NCBI GenBank assembly: GCA_037976565.1
Contig: CP137682.1
Span: 2,234,867-2,298,866, forward strand
DNA length: 64,000 nt
Reading direction: 5' to 3'
From: Mesocentrotus franciscanus
Taxonomy: Eukaryota; Echinodermata; Echinoidea; Camarodonta; Strongylocentrotidae
Part shown: piece by piece, positions 22,737 through 33,836 of the stretch
Numbering within the stretch: position 1 is the first letter of the stretch
Layout of the letters: each line of letters starts with the position of its first letter
The notes under the pieces: model-generated
The model's database searches: none
What the model saw: the letters and a program-made list of their open reading frames with translations, nothing else
What the model was told of the DNA's origin: nothing
Position numbers and translations under genes: made by a program

Positions 22737-24427
22737 CAAATAGTTTTTCTGATTTCTTTATGAATAAAGTTAGCAATATTCGTCGAATTCTTGACACTCG
22801 TGATAGTAGAGGTTATCAGTCAGTGTCAGAAAGTGCCATTCCCTATATGTCTGACTTTGTACCATCCACAACTAGTGAGGTTCGAAAAGTCATTATGAAT
22901 TCTCCACCATCTACATGTGAACTAGATTCTATTCAAACCTGTTTGAACAAAGATTTTTCAAATGAATTCACCCCATACATCACAGAGATTGTAAATTCAT
23001 CTCTTCGCTCTGGCATCTTTCCTGATTGTCTGCAACATGCACTCATCAAACCTCACTTAAAGAAACCAAGCCTTGATAAACAAGAGCTTAACAATTATCG
23101 TCCCGTCGTAAATTTGAAGTATCTTGGTAAGGTAATTGAACGTACAGTATCTACGCGTCTTCAGTCTTGCATAAGTGACCAAAACCTTCAAAATCCTTAT
23201 CAATCGGCCTACAAGGAAAGGCACAGTGTGGAAACAGCACTTCTTAAAGTTCAGAATGAAATTTTGATAGAAATGGACAAGGGAAAACTTACCGCATTGT
23301 TTTTGTTAGATCTCAGTTGCGCTTTTGACACTGTTGACCACCATATTTTAATTGACAGATTGAAACAGGTTGGCATTGGTGGAACATGTCTTCATTGGTT
23401 TCGTTCCTACCTTTCAAACAGATCTCAAGCGGTTGTTCTTAATGATACAAGTTCATCGGTTGTTAACCTTCAGTTTTCTGTGCCCCAAGGATCTGTTTTA
23501 GGTCCCCATATGTTTAATGTATATACCTTACCACTTCATGAGATAATCAGTAAACACAATATAAGCTATCATATGTATGCAGACGACCTACAATTATATT
23601 TTTCGTGTCTTCCTATTCAAGAACAGGTAGAAAAACGTATTGAAGATCTTGAAAGTTGTATTCGTGATGTACGGAAATGGATGAATGATTGCTATCTCAA
23701 ACTAAATGACGATAAAACAGAATTTCTCTTGTTAGGCTCCAGACAACAACTTTCCAAGATTGTTATTACTCATATACATGTTGGTTCTGTGCACATTGCT
23801 TCTTCAGATAAGGCAAGAAATCTTGGTGTCATTTTCGATACAAGCATGTCTCTTGATGCACAAATTTCAAACTGTGTGAAAGCTGCCTATTATCATCTTC
23901 GTAATCTTCGCGCTATAAGGAAATTGTTAACCCCCCAAACCACTCAACAATTGATTCATGCTTTTGTAACATCTCATCTCGATAACTGTAACTCTCTCCT
24001 TTATGGACTTCCTAAATACCAAATTCACAGACTACAAAAGGTTCAAAACGCAGCTGCCCGCCTTGTCACTAAATCTAAACGTTCGACCCATACTACTCAA
24101 ATACTCAAGAACCTTCACTGGCTTCCAACAGAACAGCGTATCAAATATAAAATTCTACTACTCACCTACCGTTCACTAAATGGATTTGTCCCTGAATATA
24201 TTTCCTCTCTTCTCAGTATCTCTTCAAGTTCTCGTGCAGGTCTTCGTTCCTCCAATTCAACAAATTTAATACAATTAAGAACAAAAAGGAGTTGGGGTGA
24301 CAGAGCTTTTATAGCTACTGCACCCCGGTTATGGAACTCGCTACCCCATTCAATCAAAATGTCAGCCAATCAAAAGTTGTTCCAAAAAGACTTGAAAACG
24401 TATCTAATGTCTGAATTCCGTAGTTAA
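22718..24427 (+). CDS. LINE reverse transcriptase frame
   Basis: 569 codons, opening at GTG and with a TAG two codons upstream, so it is the continuation of the previous frame after a one-base loss (or two-base gain), not an independent gene. RT motifs are present in order: NNYRPVVNLKYLGKVIE, FLLDLSCAFDTVDHHIL (motif A), FSVPQGSVLGPHMFNVYT (motif B), YHMYADDLQLYFS (catalytic YADD), LNDDKTEFLLLG and NLGVIFD. The C-terminal tail GDRAFIATAPRLWNSLP closes the protein. Catalytic aspartates are intact. Confidence 0.85.
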   Translation: MSDQDLANSFSDFFMNKVSNIRRILDTRDSRGYQSVSESAIPYMSDFVPSTTSEVRKVIMNSPPSTCELDSIQTCLNKDFSNEFTPYITEIVNSSLRSGIFPDCLQHALIKPHLKKPSLDKQELNNYRPVVNLKYLGKVIERTVSTRLQSCISDQNLQNPYQSAYKERHSVETALLKVQNEILIEMDKGKLTALFLLDLSCAFDTVDHHILIDRLKQVGIGGTCLHWFRSYLSNRSQAVVLNDTSSSVVNLQFSVPQGSVLGPHMFNVYTLPLHEIISKHNISYHMYADDLQLYFSCLPIQEQVEKRIEDLESCIRDVRKWMNDCYLKLNDDKTEFLLLGSRQQLSKIVITHIHVGSVHIASSDKARNLGVIFDTSMSLDAQISNCVKAAYYHLRNLRAIRKLLTPQTTQQLIHAFVTSHLDNCNSLLYGLPKYQIHRLQKVQNAAARLVTKSKRSTHTTQILKNLHWLPTEQRIKYKILLLTYRSLNGFVPEYISSLLSISSSSRAGLRSSNSTNLIQLRTKRSWGDRAFIATAPRLWNSLPHSIKMSANQKLFQKDLKTYLMSEFRS

Positions 24428-24625
24428 GTCGTAGTTTATTTCAAAATCTGATGATGTTTAATTATATTTAATTATGTTAAATTATTTTCGTTCTCTGTAA
24501 CTTCTCATGTACTTTCTTATGTTTAATGTATTTACCTTGTTAGGCGCCTTGAGCATCTCTTGCATGGGGTGGATATGTGCGCATTATAAATGTTATTATT
24601 ATTTATTTTATACTCTCCTTCCATT

Positions 24626-24818
24626 ATACATTCAAACCTGTTTATTGCGGCCATCCAAGGGAGACTGAAAAAAAGTGGGCAGTTTAGACAGTTGGCCTTT
24701 CGATCAATATACAGGTTCTTAAACACAGATTTTCTCTCAGGGAGATGGCCACTTTCATGACTATAAACAGGTGGGCTTTATATAGAGGTGGCCACTATAA
24801 GCCAGGTTTGATTGCATA
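24626..24818. mobile_element. Short TIR element, CAAACCTG family
   Basis: Ends ATACATTCAAACCTG and CAGGTTTGATTGCAT are inverted repeats. The interior has GCGGCCATCCAAGGGA and two GGTGG/GGCCACT segments. It shares structure with the element at 33,219-33,396. Confidence 0.65.
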
Positions 24819-25923
24819 CGTACTGTGTTCAATTATTACTGTCTCGGCCCCCAGCTCATTACTGCACTCCTCCGCTTGCGCATCGTTTGAATTGTAGAGG
24901 CAGATTGCGCCACACGTACCCACACCTTTGAATGATCCCTGACTTGAGAACCAATATGTCCATACGGCAGTATATGGTGTATACCTGTAGTTCTTTTTTG
25001 TTATAATCAGGATAACAAGATTTTGTTTTACATCGCTCTTGCTCCTGGATAAATACAAAAGTCATAGTATTTTTACATAAATAGACAAAATGGACCTCAT
25101 TCATGGTTACAATAAAGACTAAATCAATATATAAGTGTTGTTGTGACTAACAACAATCAACATTATCAATAGGAAAATTGAAAATTTAAACATTTCAATC
25201 ATACGAAATAAAAACAGAACATGGGCAATATGAATTAAACTGTTATAGGGAGAATGAAGTAAGAGAGCTATAGAATATAATGATTTGAGAACAAATTTAT
25301 AGAAAGGAGAGAGAGTAAGAGAGAGAGAGGGGGAGAGAGAGGGGGAGGGGCGGGGTGGCATGAAGTACGTGATACACATAGAGATATATATTTAATAAGG
25401 CTAGAGTGCGGACTCGTCATACGCGCCCGTGCAAAGCTCTGTGCGGGTATGGAGGGCGGTCCGCCATTACTGAGAAGGGCAAAACATCGAGAAATACCCG
25501 GATGTCCCATTCGAAACTGTGCAATGTTATGCTTTATTTTTCGGGTTGATTTATCGGTTTTCGAGTATGAAACGTAATAATTGTGGTATTTTGCATAATG
25601 CATGAACCCTACTCATGCCTCAGTCATGATGACTGGTGTAGGTCAAGTTTAATTACGGGTGTTATGGTGAGGTAAAAGGGATACAGAAAGCTATTTGTAT
25701 TGCAGTATATCTACAAATACAATTTGGGTTCCTCTTTGTCAATCTACATCAGTTCGTGATTTCATGCAAAAAAAAATGTTTATTTTTATTTTATACGAGT
25801 AAAGAAATATTTTTTGAATAATTTAAAGTCAGAATGAGACCTAGCAGAACGTCACACAATGGCGCCGTTACTGTGCGTTACATAAAATTTGATATTATGA
25901 GTATGACATCAAATATTACTTGC
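24819..25923. other. Intergenic sequence with GA microsatellite
   Basis: Unique AT-rich DNA apart from a (GA)n/GGGGA run at 25,302-25,350. No coding signal recognised. Confidence 0.4.
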
Positions 25924-28297
25924 ATGGGTGTCGATCACGGGGGGGGGGGATATATCCCCCATATTTCAGGTGGGGGATGGCCTGTACAATCATCCCCCCT
26001 CAATAATTCACCATAAAAAAATGAAGAAAAATTAATGATGAGAGCCCGATGAGAGTAGTTTATGGTTATTACTCGCAAGATGACCATCAATATACACATT
26101 TTGCTATCTCATTTTCATAATACATACATATATAAATAGAAAACGAAGTAAATGAGACAACCGTATATGAGACAAGAATAAATTGAATTCTCGCTCATAC
26201 GGCTTCATCAGGAATTGATGAATTTATTCAATTTATTCAATCAACAGCATCATAGAAATGCAGTGCGCCAAATGCAAAGCCGCAGCGTTAAAAAGCAACG
26301 AGCTAAATGTTAAGCGCGAAGCGCAAAAGTGCAAAAAAGAAGTAGAGAGTGGGAGAGAGTGGGAGAGAGTGGGAGAGAGAGATAATGAGAGACATAGAGG
26401 ATAATAACCCAGGTAGCAAGCCCATGTGGGACCCACATTGGTCCCATATTCTCTGAAACATCTGGGGCCCTAAGGCATCTGCACCCAAGAAGCATATGGG
26501 ACCCATATAAGACAGATGGGACCCAGATGGGACCCATACCAAACTGGGCCCAAATGGGTATGCCCAGCTTAATCCCATCTGGTACCCATATTGGTTAACC
26601 CAGATATATCCCATGTGGGTTAACCCAGATTTTCCTCATGTGTTACCCATATGGGCATATTCATATTCTTCCCATATGTGTACGCCCAGCTCATTTCCAT
26701 CTGAAACCCATAAGGGCTGGCTCGGATAGATCCCATATGGGTTACTAAATATTGGCCCCATATGGGATATGGGTTCCATTTAATAGCCCAGGTGGCACAA
26801 GTGACACAGATCATCCCCATATGGCCCCATATGGGCTTGCTACCTGGGAAAAAGGGAAAAGGGGAAGAAACGGGCAGAAGAAAAAAGGAAGGGGGAAGAG
26901 AAAAGGAAGAAAGACAAGAGAAAGAGGGACATATATATTCCAGCATTTCTTTCAGGGAACTGATGTGAATGGGCGATGAAAAAAGAGGTCGACTTTAAAG
27001 TAACCTACAATGAAATATTGCTCATGTTTATTTCTTACAATGTCAAAATTACTTTACGGAATCCCCTTCCCTAAAAGGCTTAGGCATGGGTGATGGTAGG
27101 TATGAGGTTAATGCATGATCAGGAATTAGTTGAGTGGATGGAAAAGAAGTGAGAAATAAGCTGAAAGAAACATGGAAAATTGCCATGGAATGATGGAAGG
27201 CAATGTGAGACAGGCCCAACATGTTCTAAAACAAGTAATAATATTCAAGAATAGTTATGATTTCTTTCACTTAGGAGTTCTTCAAAAACTAATTAAAAAC
27301 GAGTAAATAATCAATGTCACATTATTGACAGGGCTTAAAAGGAAAGTGAAAAGAAAAACAAGAAACAAAAAGATTGAATGAAATTTGGGACTTTTTGTTT
27401 ATAACACCCTTCCAATAATAATGCACCTTCTAAGACTGGTTATAGTTTTTGAAGAAAAAAATAGTGCTCTGGTCAGGGCCTTAGGGGAATATTATGCTTA
27501 TATTTTAGAGCGTATCTGGTATGATAAGTATATCTGGGTGAAGAAGGAGATAATGGAAGTTTGTTGTTTGGTAGTTGGAACGTAAGTTTTATATTATGTT
27601 TTTAAGAAACAGACAGTTTGTATGAGATCAGGAGTGGAAATTTTCTGTCATTTTGAGAACCAAATTTTGCATCAGTGATATTCTGTTTCATTGAATTGAG
27701 TTTCCCGCAGAGAGGATTCAGTTGGTTTAATTAAAGAAGGAAGAGAGTCAAATGAAGAACCAAAAGCAATATGTTTTTCATTTACTAATGAGAACTATGT
27801 TTTTGAGATCTCCTTACACAGAATATTGGAATGGGTTTTTCACGATGAATGTTGTTTGGAGACATCAATATTCATAAAATGTATGTTTCTATCACCAGGA
27901 AATAAAGAATTTTCTGTCTACATGAACCTTTCCTGGTTGCTTATTAATGCATTTGCCCACTGGTAACATAATACTTTCACAAGTTGATATCCCTCACCAT
28001 TGGATTTTTTTGGTAATGTCTAAATTTCGTTTAAAAATAGATGATATCAGTCTGGTAGGCCTACACTGCAGGCAAGAGTCAGGACTAACATTTAGCATGT
28101 TATTAATTTTATTACCACTCTTATATTCTCTGAAATGTTATCTTTATTGAGGGTGACTTGAAAAAGTTAATAACTTGGAAGGGAGGGTGCAACCTGCCAC
28201 ACGCTTCTACCTCTTGGTTGCTTTGATCCATTGCCAAAAATATTTTGGCACCTATCATCCCCCCCCCCCCAACCACTGATACAAATCGACACCCCTG
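25924..28297. mobile_element. 2.4 kb repeat, copy A (inverted to 62,078-64,000)
   Basis: The segment from 26,269 to 28,297 matches the reverse complement of 62,078-64,000 over most of its length, with some diverged blocks. The left boundary may lie at GGGTGTCGATCACGGGGG (25,926), which resembles the inverted right end CAGGGGTGTCGATTTG, making this a TIR-bounded DNA element without a visible transposase. It contains the nested CCCATATGGG element, and its short frames show no conserved domain. Confidence 0.65.
26408..26848. mobile_element. CCCATATGGG-rich foldback element, copy A
   Basis: 441 bp with ends CCCAGGTAGCAAGCCCAT and ATGGGCTTGCTACCTGGG. The inside is built almost wholly from variants of the self-complementary word ACCCATATGGGT and TGGGACCCA. 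The copy inside the 62-64 kb repeat has the same ends (63,470-63,922). Confidence 0.8.
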
Positions 28298-28646
28298 ATT
28301 ACTTGACTTTCAACCAATCAGAATCAAGCATTTGGGACTTTTTGTATCATGATATCAAACAAAGTTTTATGCAACAGGGCCAATGTCTTTCTAATTCAGT
28401 TATTGGGACTGACAGGAACATGAGAGCCAGGGTTTATTGATTTAAAACGCTTTAAAGGTAATATATTCATTTTATGTTTATGGCTATTATAAACAGATTG
28501 ATACTTATAGATTTAGGATAGAGATGGATACGTAGATAGCTAGACACATAAATACATGGATAGATAGATAGAATATAGAAGGATAGGTAGATTTTCCCCG
28601 TATGTTGTGCACAGTATCTTGTTGGGTCGTTCGTTTTTCTGCCCTC
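28298..28646. other. Intergenic sequence
   Basis: AT-rich DNA with a short GATA run near 28,510-28,570. Nothing else recognised. Confidence 0.4.
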
Positions 28647-29298
28647 CTAATGCCTGGATTACATTTGCCCTGGGCGCCGTACGATAAATTGGTCTACGAT
28701 TTTTCGTGCGATTTTGGGGGCATCGTAGGAGGCTACGGGCTACGATGTTTGTGTTTACATTATCTACGAGCATCGTGCCATTTCTTGTATTGGCCCCCGG
28801 GGGCAGGCCGGCGGCAAATCCGTGCATAGGCTGCTCGGAGATTGTACGGATATCGTGCAATTTCAGTGCAGTAGCCGTGCAGTCTCCGCAGCCTCCGCAC
28901 GGAAATCGTACGGAGCCCGTTCAGCTTCCGTGCAGAGGTTGCGCAGAGAAGGCGTGGTGTCCGTGCAGCCGCCGTGCTGTTTTTGAGCGTTTTTTTGCCT
29001 CCATGTTCACCGAAAAAATCGTGCGTTTGCTGCACGATCAGCGTGAGCCTCCGCGCGATGCCCGTGCGGGGACTGTGCAGTGCCACCTACGACATGTCTA
29101 CCGGCTACGGGCTTACGATTTTTCAAATTTGTATAACTTCCCGCGAAACAAAATCGTAAAGGCTGCGGAGCCCGTGAATCCGTACGAAAATCTCACGGCC
29201 ACCTCCTGCCTCCGCACGGAGGCCGCACGGAAAAGGGGATACGGGCAGGATACGGGCTCCGTAGACTAATCGTAGGCCAAATGTAATCCAGACATTAG
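28647..29298. mobile_element. 652-bp TIR element with GC-rich word-repeat core
   Basis: Ends CTAATGCCTGGATTACATTTG and CAAATGTAATCCAGACATTAG are near-perfect inverted repeats. The core is GC-rich, unlike its surroundings, and is packed with variants of CCGTGCAG, CGTACGG and CGCACGGA. Open frames of 100-187 codons run through it, but they look like products of the word repeats, not genes. Confidence 0.75.
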
Positions 29299-29499
29299 TA
29301 ATGGCGGCCAACGATCCAGGGCGGCACAGCAATTTGAGCGAGTACGCCCTCTAGCGTTAGTATATATCTCTATGGTGATACATGTGCGTAAGAAAGTGTC
29401 TGACCATTGACCCTACCATACTGACAATAGTGAATCCCCTGGTCAATCGTGTTGAATTGGAGTGTAGTGATGTGTTCAGTACCTGATAGCAGACTGACG

Positions 29500-30723
29500 T
29501 CTTAAAGACGTCATAAATTGGTCGTAAAGTGGTAAACACGTCGTACGTCGTATGGACGACGTCATAACGACGTCATTATGTCGTCTTCAAAAGACTATTT
29601 TTTCCAAGATAATTTTTGTCGCATTGACGACGTCATTACGACGTCATTATGACGTCTTCAAAAGACTATTTTTCCAAGATAATTTTTGTCGCATTGACGA
29701 CGTCATTACGACGTCATTATGACGTCTTTAAAAGACTAATTTTTCCAATATAATTTGTGTCGTATTGACGACGTCATTACGACGTCGTTATGACGTCTTT
29801 AAAAAAACTATTTTTTCAAGATAATTTTTGTCGTATTGACGACGTCATTACGACAACATTTTGACGTCTTTAAAAGACTATATTTTCCAAGATAATTTTT
29901 GTCGTATTGACGACGTCATAATTATGACGACTTAAAAAGACTATTTTTCTAAGATAATTTTTGTCGTATTTACGACGTCATTACGACGTCATTATGACGT
30001 CTTTAAAAGATTAATTTTTCCAAGATAATTTTTGTCGTATTGACGACGTCATTATGACGACTTTAAAAGACTATTTTTCCAAGATAATTTTTGTCGTATT
30101 GACGACGTCATTACGACAACATTATGACGTCTTTAAAAGACTATTTTTCCAATAAAATTTATGTCGTAATGACGACGTTATTACGAAGTCATTATGACGT
30201 CTTTAAATGACTACTTTTTCCAAGATAATTTTTGTCATATTGACGACGTCATTACGACAACATTTTGACGTCTTTAAAAGACTATTTTTGCTAATATAAT
30301 TTTTGTCGTATAGACGACGTAATTATGACGGCTTGCGAAGACTATTATTTGTCATTAATTTTTGTTGTATGGACGACGTTATTACGACATCATTATGACG
30401 CGTCTTTAAATGACTATTCTTTCCAATATAATCTTTGTCGTATTGACGACGTTAATTTGACGTCATTATGACGTCTTTAAAAGGCTATTCTTTCCAATGA
30501 ATTTTTGTCGTATGGACGACGTAATTATGACGTCTTTCGAAGAATATTAATTGTCATTAATTTTTGTTGTATGGACGACGTTATTATGACGTCTTTAAAA
30601 GTCTATTTTCTTCCGTAATAATTTTTGTCGTGTGGACGATGTCATATGACGTCTTTCAAAGACTATTATTTGTCATTATTTTTTGTCGTATGGACGACGT
30701 TATTACGTCATTTGACGTCTTTA
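29500..30723. repeat. Left GACGTC minisatellite, ~70 bp period
   Basis: Units read GACGACGTCATTACGACGTC, ATTATGACGTCTTTAAAAGA, then CTATTTTTCCAAGATAATTT and TTGTCGTATT. About 17 degenerate copies, drifting towards the inner side. Confidence 0.9.
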
Positions 30724-31037
30724 TAAAAAAAAAGAGAACAGTAGAAACCAAAAGAAACCATTAGGATCAAATATGAGCATTTGTCACTGAGTAAATAGGG
30801 CAATTATCAGAGGTGAAAATGGGGAACTTCTTTGCCCCCAATCATTAGTCATTATCAGATTGTGCACCATCTTGACATGCAAAGGTCTGCAATATCGATC
30901 AAGACTAAACATGCTCTAATCTCGCTATTTGAAAAAGGCTGTGTGTGTGATACTCAAGGCCGTAGGCCTACACAATACATTACAATGTGTATATGTACTG
31001 TATATATAGTATGCATTGGGAGCTGATCGGAGTGTAA

Positions 31038-33836
31038 ATGGCCGTTATACAGCTGCCATTGTACAGTGCAGTACTCTGTTTTCCCCTGCTAATCTACAGT
31101 ATGGGTAAGTCTTAGAATTACCTAATTTATTTACAAAATGTACATAAATCTATAGTTACTGTTTTCTGTTCTGAAAAGTTGACATGCATGTTTAATATGT
31201 ATGTCTAATGATTGTGAGCTCGGACTTTCAACACCTGCTGACAAAAGTAGTCCCGTGTACTGATAATTGTGTCATAATGCAGGCAGCTTGGTGCTGTATG
31301 TACTACGTCCATGCTGTTCCCTTCTATGTATTTTTATGTAACATCTTGATCCTGTTGATGGGATGCATGGTTGGGGCATCATTTGAAGCAAAGTTTATTC
31401 ATTTGCCTACACATGACTTTAAAGGAAATCCAACCTGAATATACAACTAGATCTAGTCTACTCTCAAACTAAAAGAAAGTAGAAAAATAAGAGAAGCAAA
31501 CTGATGAAAGTTTCAATAAAATCTGACTAGGTCTAGATATTCTGATTAGTCTGATTTGGGTAGGGTCGGCTCCTCTCTTTAGACTTAGAAACAGAAGCCG
31601 ACCATAGGGTCTGCTCTGCAAACAATTCTGGGCGCTAGTGTAATTGATGTAGAGGTGTCGTGGTCGAGTGGACACGTCGCCGGACTGTCGATCACAACTG
31701 GTCCGCGGTTCGAGTCCCGCCGCGGCACTAATGTCCTTTGGCAAGACATTGATCTACATTTGCCACACTCCACCCAGGTGAAGTAAATGGGGACCTGGGC
31801 CCCGTCTTACAAAGAGTTACGATTGATCCAAATCAATCGTAAGTCCTCCAATCAATGGCAAGTTTGCATTCTCCTATCTCTTATGTACATGGTTGCGATT
31901 GATATCAATCGCAAATAAGTTACGATTGATATCAACTCTTTGTAATACGGGCCCTGGTAGGAATTCATTCCTTGAAATGCAGAGCACGTGACAGCTGCTC
32001 TGCTAAAGCCAGGGTAATTATGTTGCATTATTGTAGCGCTTACTAAGTAACTTAGAGACTTCTGATAAAGTAAGTGTTAGGCGCTATATAAGCAAATATA
32101 ATTATTATTATTAGTGTAGTTTCGTATCCATTTTTTTAAAACCCTAACCCTAACGGCATGGAGATACCCTACTAAAACATAACCCAAAATCAACTAAATC
32201 TTCATCAATTGTTCAAATAATGGTCATGATTTAAAAGTAGTTATGTTTCTTACCCCTTTCGTGTCAATTTTCTTATCTTTTTTTGGATTATTTTTCCTAA
32301 AAATGAAGGCTTAAAATATACACTTTCTCACGTGATTCACGGCAAACTGCTGCACAATACAATGGCATACCGTACGCCTACCGTACGCCTGCCTCACATC
32401 TGCTGTGAGTAATGTCAGTTTTGAGAATTTAGTGCTTTATTATTTTAAAAATAAAAAGAATTGGTTATTTGCGCAGCTAAATGATTTGAATTAATTGCAA
32501 TTTTTATAAGACTGGGCCCAGATGTCTGGAAATTGAGCTTTGTGAGTGCGATGCGCAGAGGAATAAAGCATTGTGACTTGTGTCACATACATATAACCTT
32601 AAACAAGTCGTTTCTACAGAGTTTAGTCTTTAGACAGCAAATGTATCAGAAAAAAACTTCACCTTTGAAGACGTGCACAAATTTGTGTTACCATAAATTG
32701 TTTTAATGGTATAAATTCTAATCAATTCATGGTGTGTTCCTATAGGCTACCGTAAACACAAGCCTTTATCTGGAAATAATCGGTTACACCCGTAAATGGT
32801 AAACAAAATTCTTTCCCCACAGGCTGTACAAAGAAGTTTGTAGTAGGCCTATACATGTGTTGCACATGCATACATTATCAACCATTCATTTTGTTTTAAC
32901 GTTATTTATTTTCTCATTAATTGTAGGCATCTTTTTAACATCTTTCGTCAAAGCAGTGGATTCAAAGCACATTGTGGCCACAATAGATTGGATTGACGTG
33001 AGACCATGCAGAAAATGCTACTTTCTCTCAGCCTTCTGGATGTTCCTTAAGGATCAGCAGCCTCATGAAAAAGTTGAAGCCATTATCGGTAAATGTGTAC
33101 ATGTACTTGTATTATTTTTGTACATTTTTGTCATATTGTGCATGATCACCGACTAATTAGACACTACAGAATTGATCATTTCACTCGAAGGCGTATTTTT
33201 CCTTACGGTAGTTTCAAATATACAGTCAAACCTGTCTATAGCGACCGCCCAAGGGAAACACAAAAAGTGGTCTTTGTAGACAGGTGGTCTTTGTAGACAG
33301 GTTCCTTTAGTACATGTTTCAATGAGAAACCATTTTCAAGGAAACAAAAATGTGGTCCTTGTAGACAGGTGGTCACTAAAGCAGGTTTGACTATATATAC
33401 CGGTATATATAATTCAATTAATTTCAGATCACTAAAACCTGCAGGTATGTTGCAATAACCGACCATATTTTGCGAGTTTCAAACATTTTTATTTCCCCTT
33501 CAGCATAGGTCAAGGAGCTTTTATTCTACCCTCATCAGCAAACTAGAATTGTATTGATAATTTACAAAAACAATCCTGAATCACGTTTTGCATTGCCAAC
33601 AAAAGTTTAAAATCCAAAGGTGTGTTTACATTATGTTTGTGAGCAATGAGAAATTATTTCTGATAAATCTTACCAAGCAGTAATTTTCTGGCAGAATTCA
33701 TTATTTAATTAATTGTTTACATTTCAGTTTTAAAATATATAACAGTTTTTTCTTAATTGTATTCCTTTCTTTTTGCTTTCTTCATCCATTAGAATTCTTT
33801 GCGCCTATGTACCCGGGATCTGAAAGCAGTGCATAA
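31038..33836 (+). CDS. Candidate three-exon gene, small membrane/secreted protein of unknown function
   Basis: Exons 31,038-31,104, 32,927-33,088 and 33,793-33,836 join in phase (1, 1) to 90 codons. The donors are G|GTAAGT and G|GTAAAT. The acceptors are TTCTCATTAATTGTAG and a strong T/C tract ending CATCCATTAG. The product starts with a hydrophobic stretch MAVIQLPLYSAVLCFPLLIY and a second one, GIFLTSFV. It then has a soluble part with PCRKCYFLSAFW and DQQPHEKVEAII, ending APMYPGSESSA. The family is not recognised. It lies wholly inside the 9 kb TIR element, so it may be a captured host gene, a transposon gene or a chance assembly of splice-like sites. Confidence 0.4.
31655..32113 (+). mobile_element. 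tRNA-derived SINE interrupted by a MITE
   Basis: Same family as 1978-2268: A-box-like TGGTCGAGTGG, B box GGTTCGAGTCC, then CCTTTGGCAAGACATTGAT and the tail GGCGCTATATAAGC plus (ATT)n. The body is split by the insert at 31,797-31,954, after which ACCTGGTAGGAATTCATTCC resumes. Confidence 0.85.
31797..31954. mobile_element. MITE nested in the SINE
   Basis: About 157 bp, ends GGGCCCCGTCTTACAAAGAG and CTCTTTGTAATACGGGCCC (inverted). It is flanked by CTG on both sides, a possible 3-bp target duplication. Internal GATTGATATCAATC palindromes. The superfamily is not assigned. Confidence 0.75.
32114..32926. other. Intronic/intergenic sequence
   Basis: AT-rich, with a short CCCTAACCCTAA stretch at 32,142 that is too short to be telomeric. 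Otherwise nothing recognised. Confidence 0.4.
33219..33396. mobile_element. Short TIR element, CAAACCTG family (second copy)
   Basis: Ends ATACAGTCAAACCTGTC and GCAGGTTTGACTATA are inverted repeats. The inside has GCGACCGCCCAAGGGA and repeated GTGGTCTTTGTAGACAGGT. It lies in the intron between exons 2 and 3 of the small gene candidate. Confidence 0.75.

Larger units (their letters stand above)
20997..24610 (+). mobile_element. Near full-length APE-type LINE (CR1/L2 group)
   Basis: Two overlapping frames give an apurinic-type endonuclease followed by a reverse transcriptase, then a short 3' UTR ending GCGCATTATAAATG and an ATTATTATT tail. The organisation (EN-RT, no RNase H, microsatellite-like tail) is that of the CR1/L2 clade. 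The single expected EN-RT frame is broken once near 22,715. The RT core is intact, but an endonuclease catalytic residue is changed, so this copy is probably immobile. Confidence 0.85.

Noticed and set aside
28602..29332. Overlapping 60-187-codon frames on both strands
   Set aside because: They lie inside a TIR element of GC-rich word repeats and show no domain.
32142..32153. Telomere-like CCCTAA repeat
   Set aside because: Only two units; chance occurrence.
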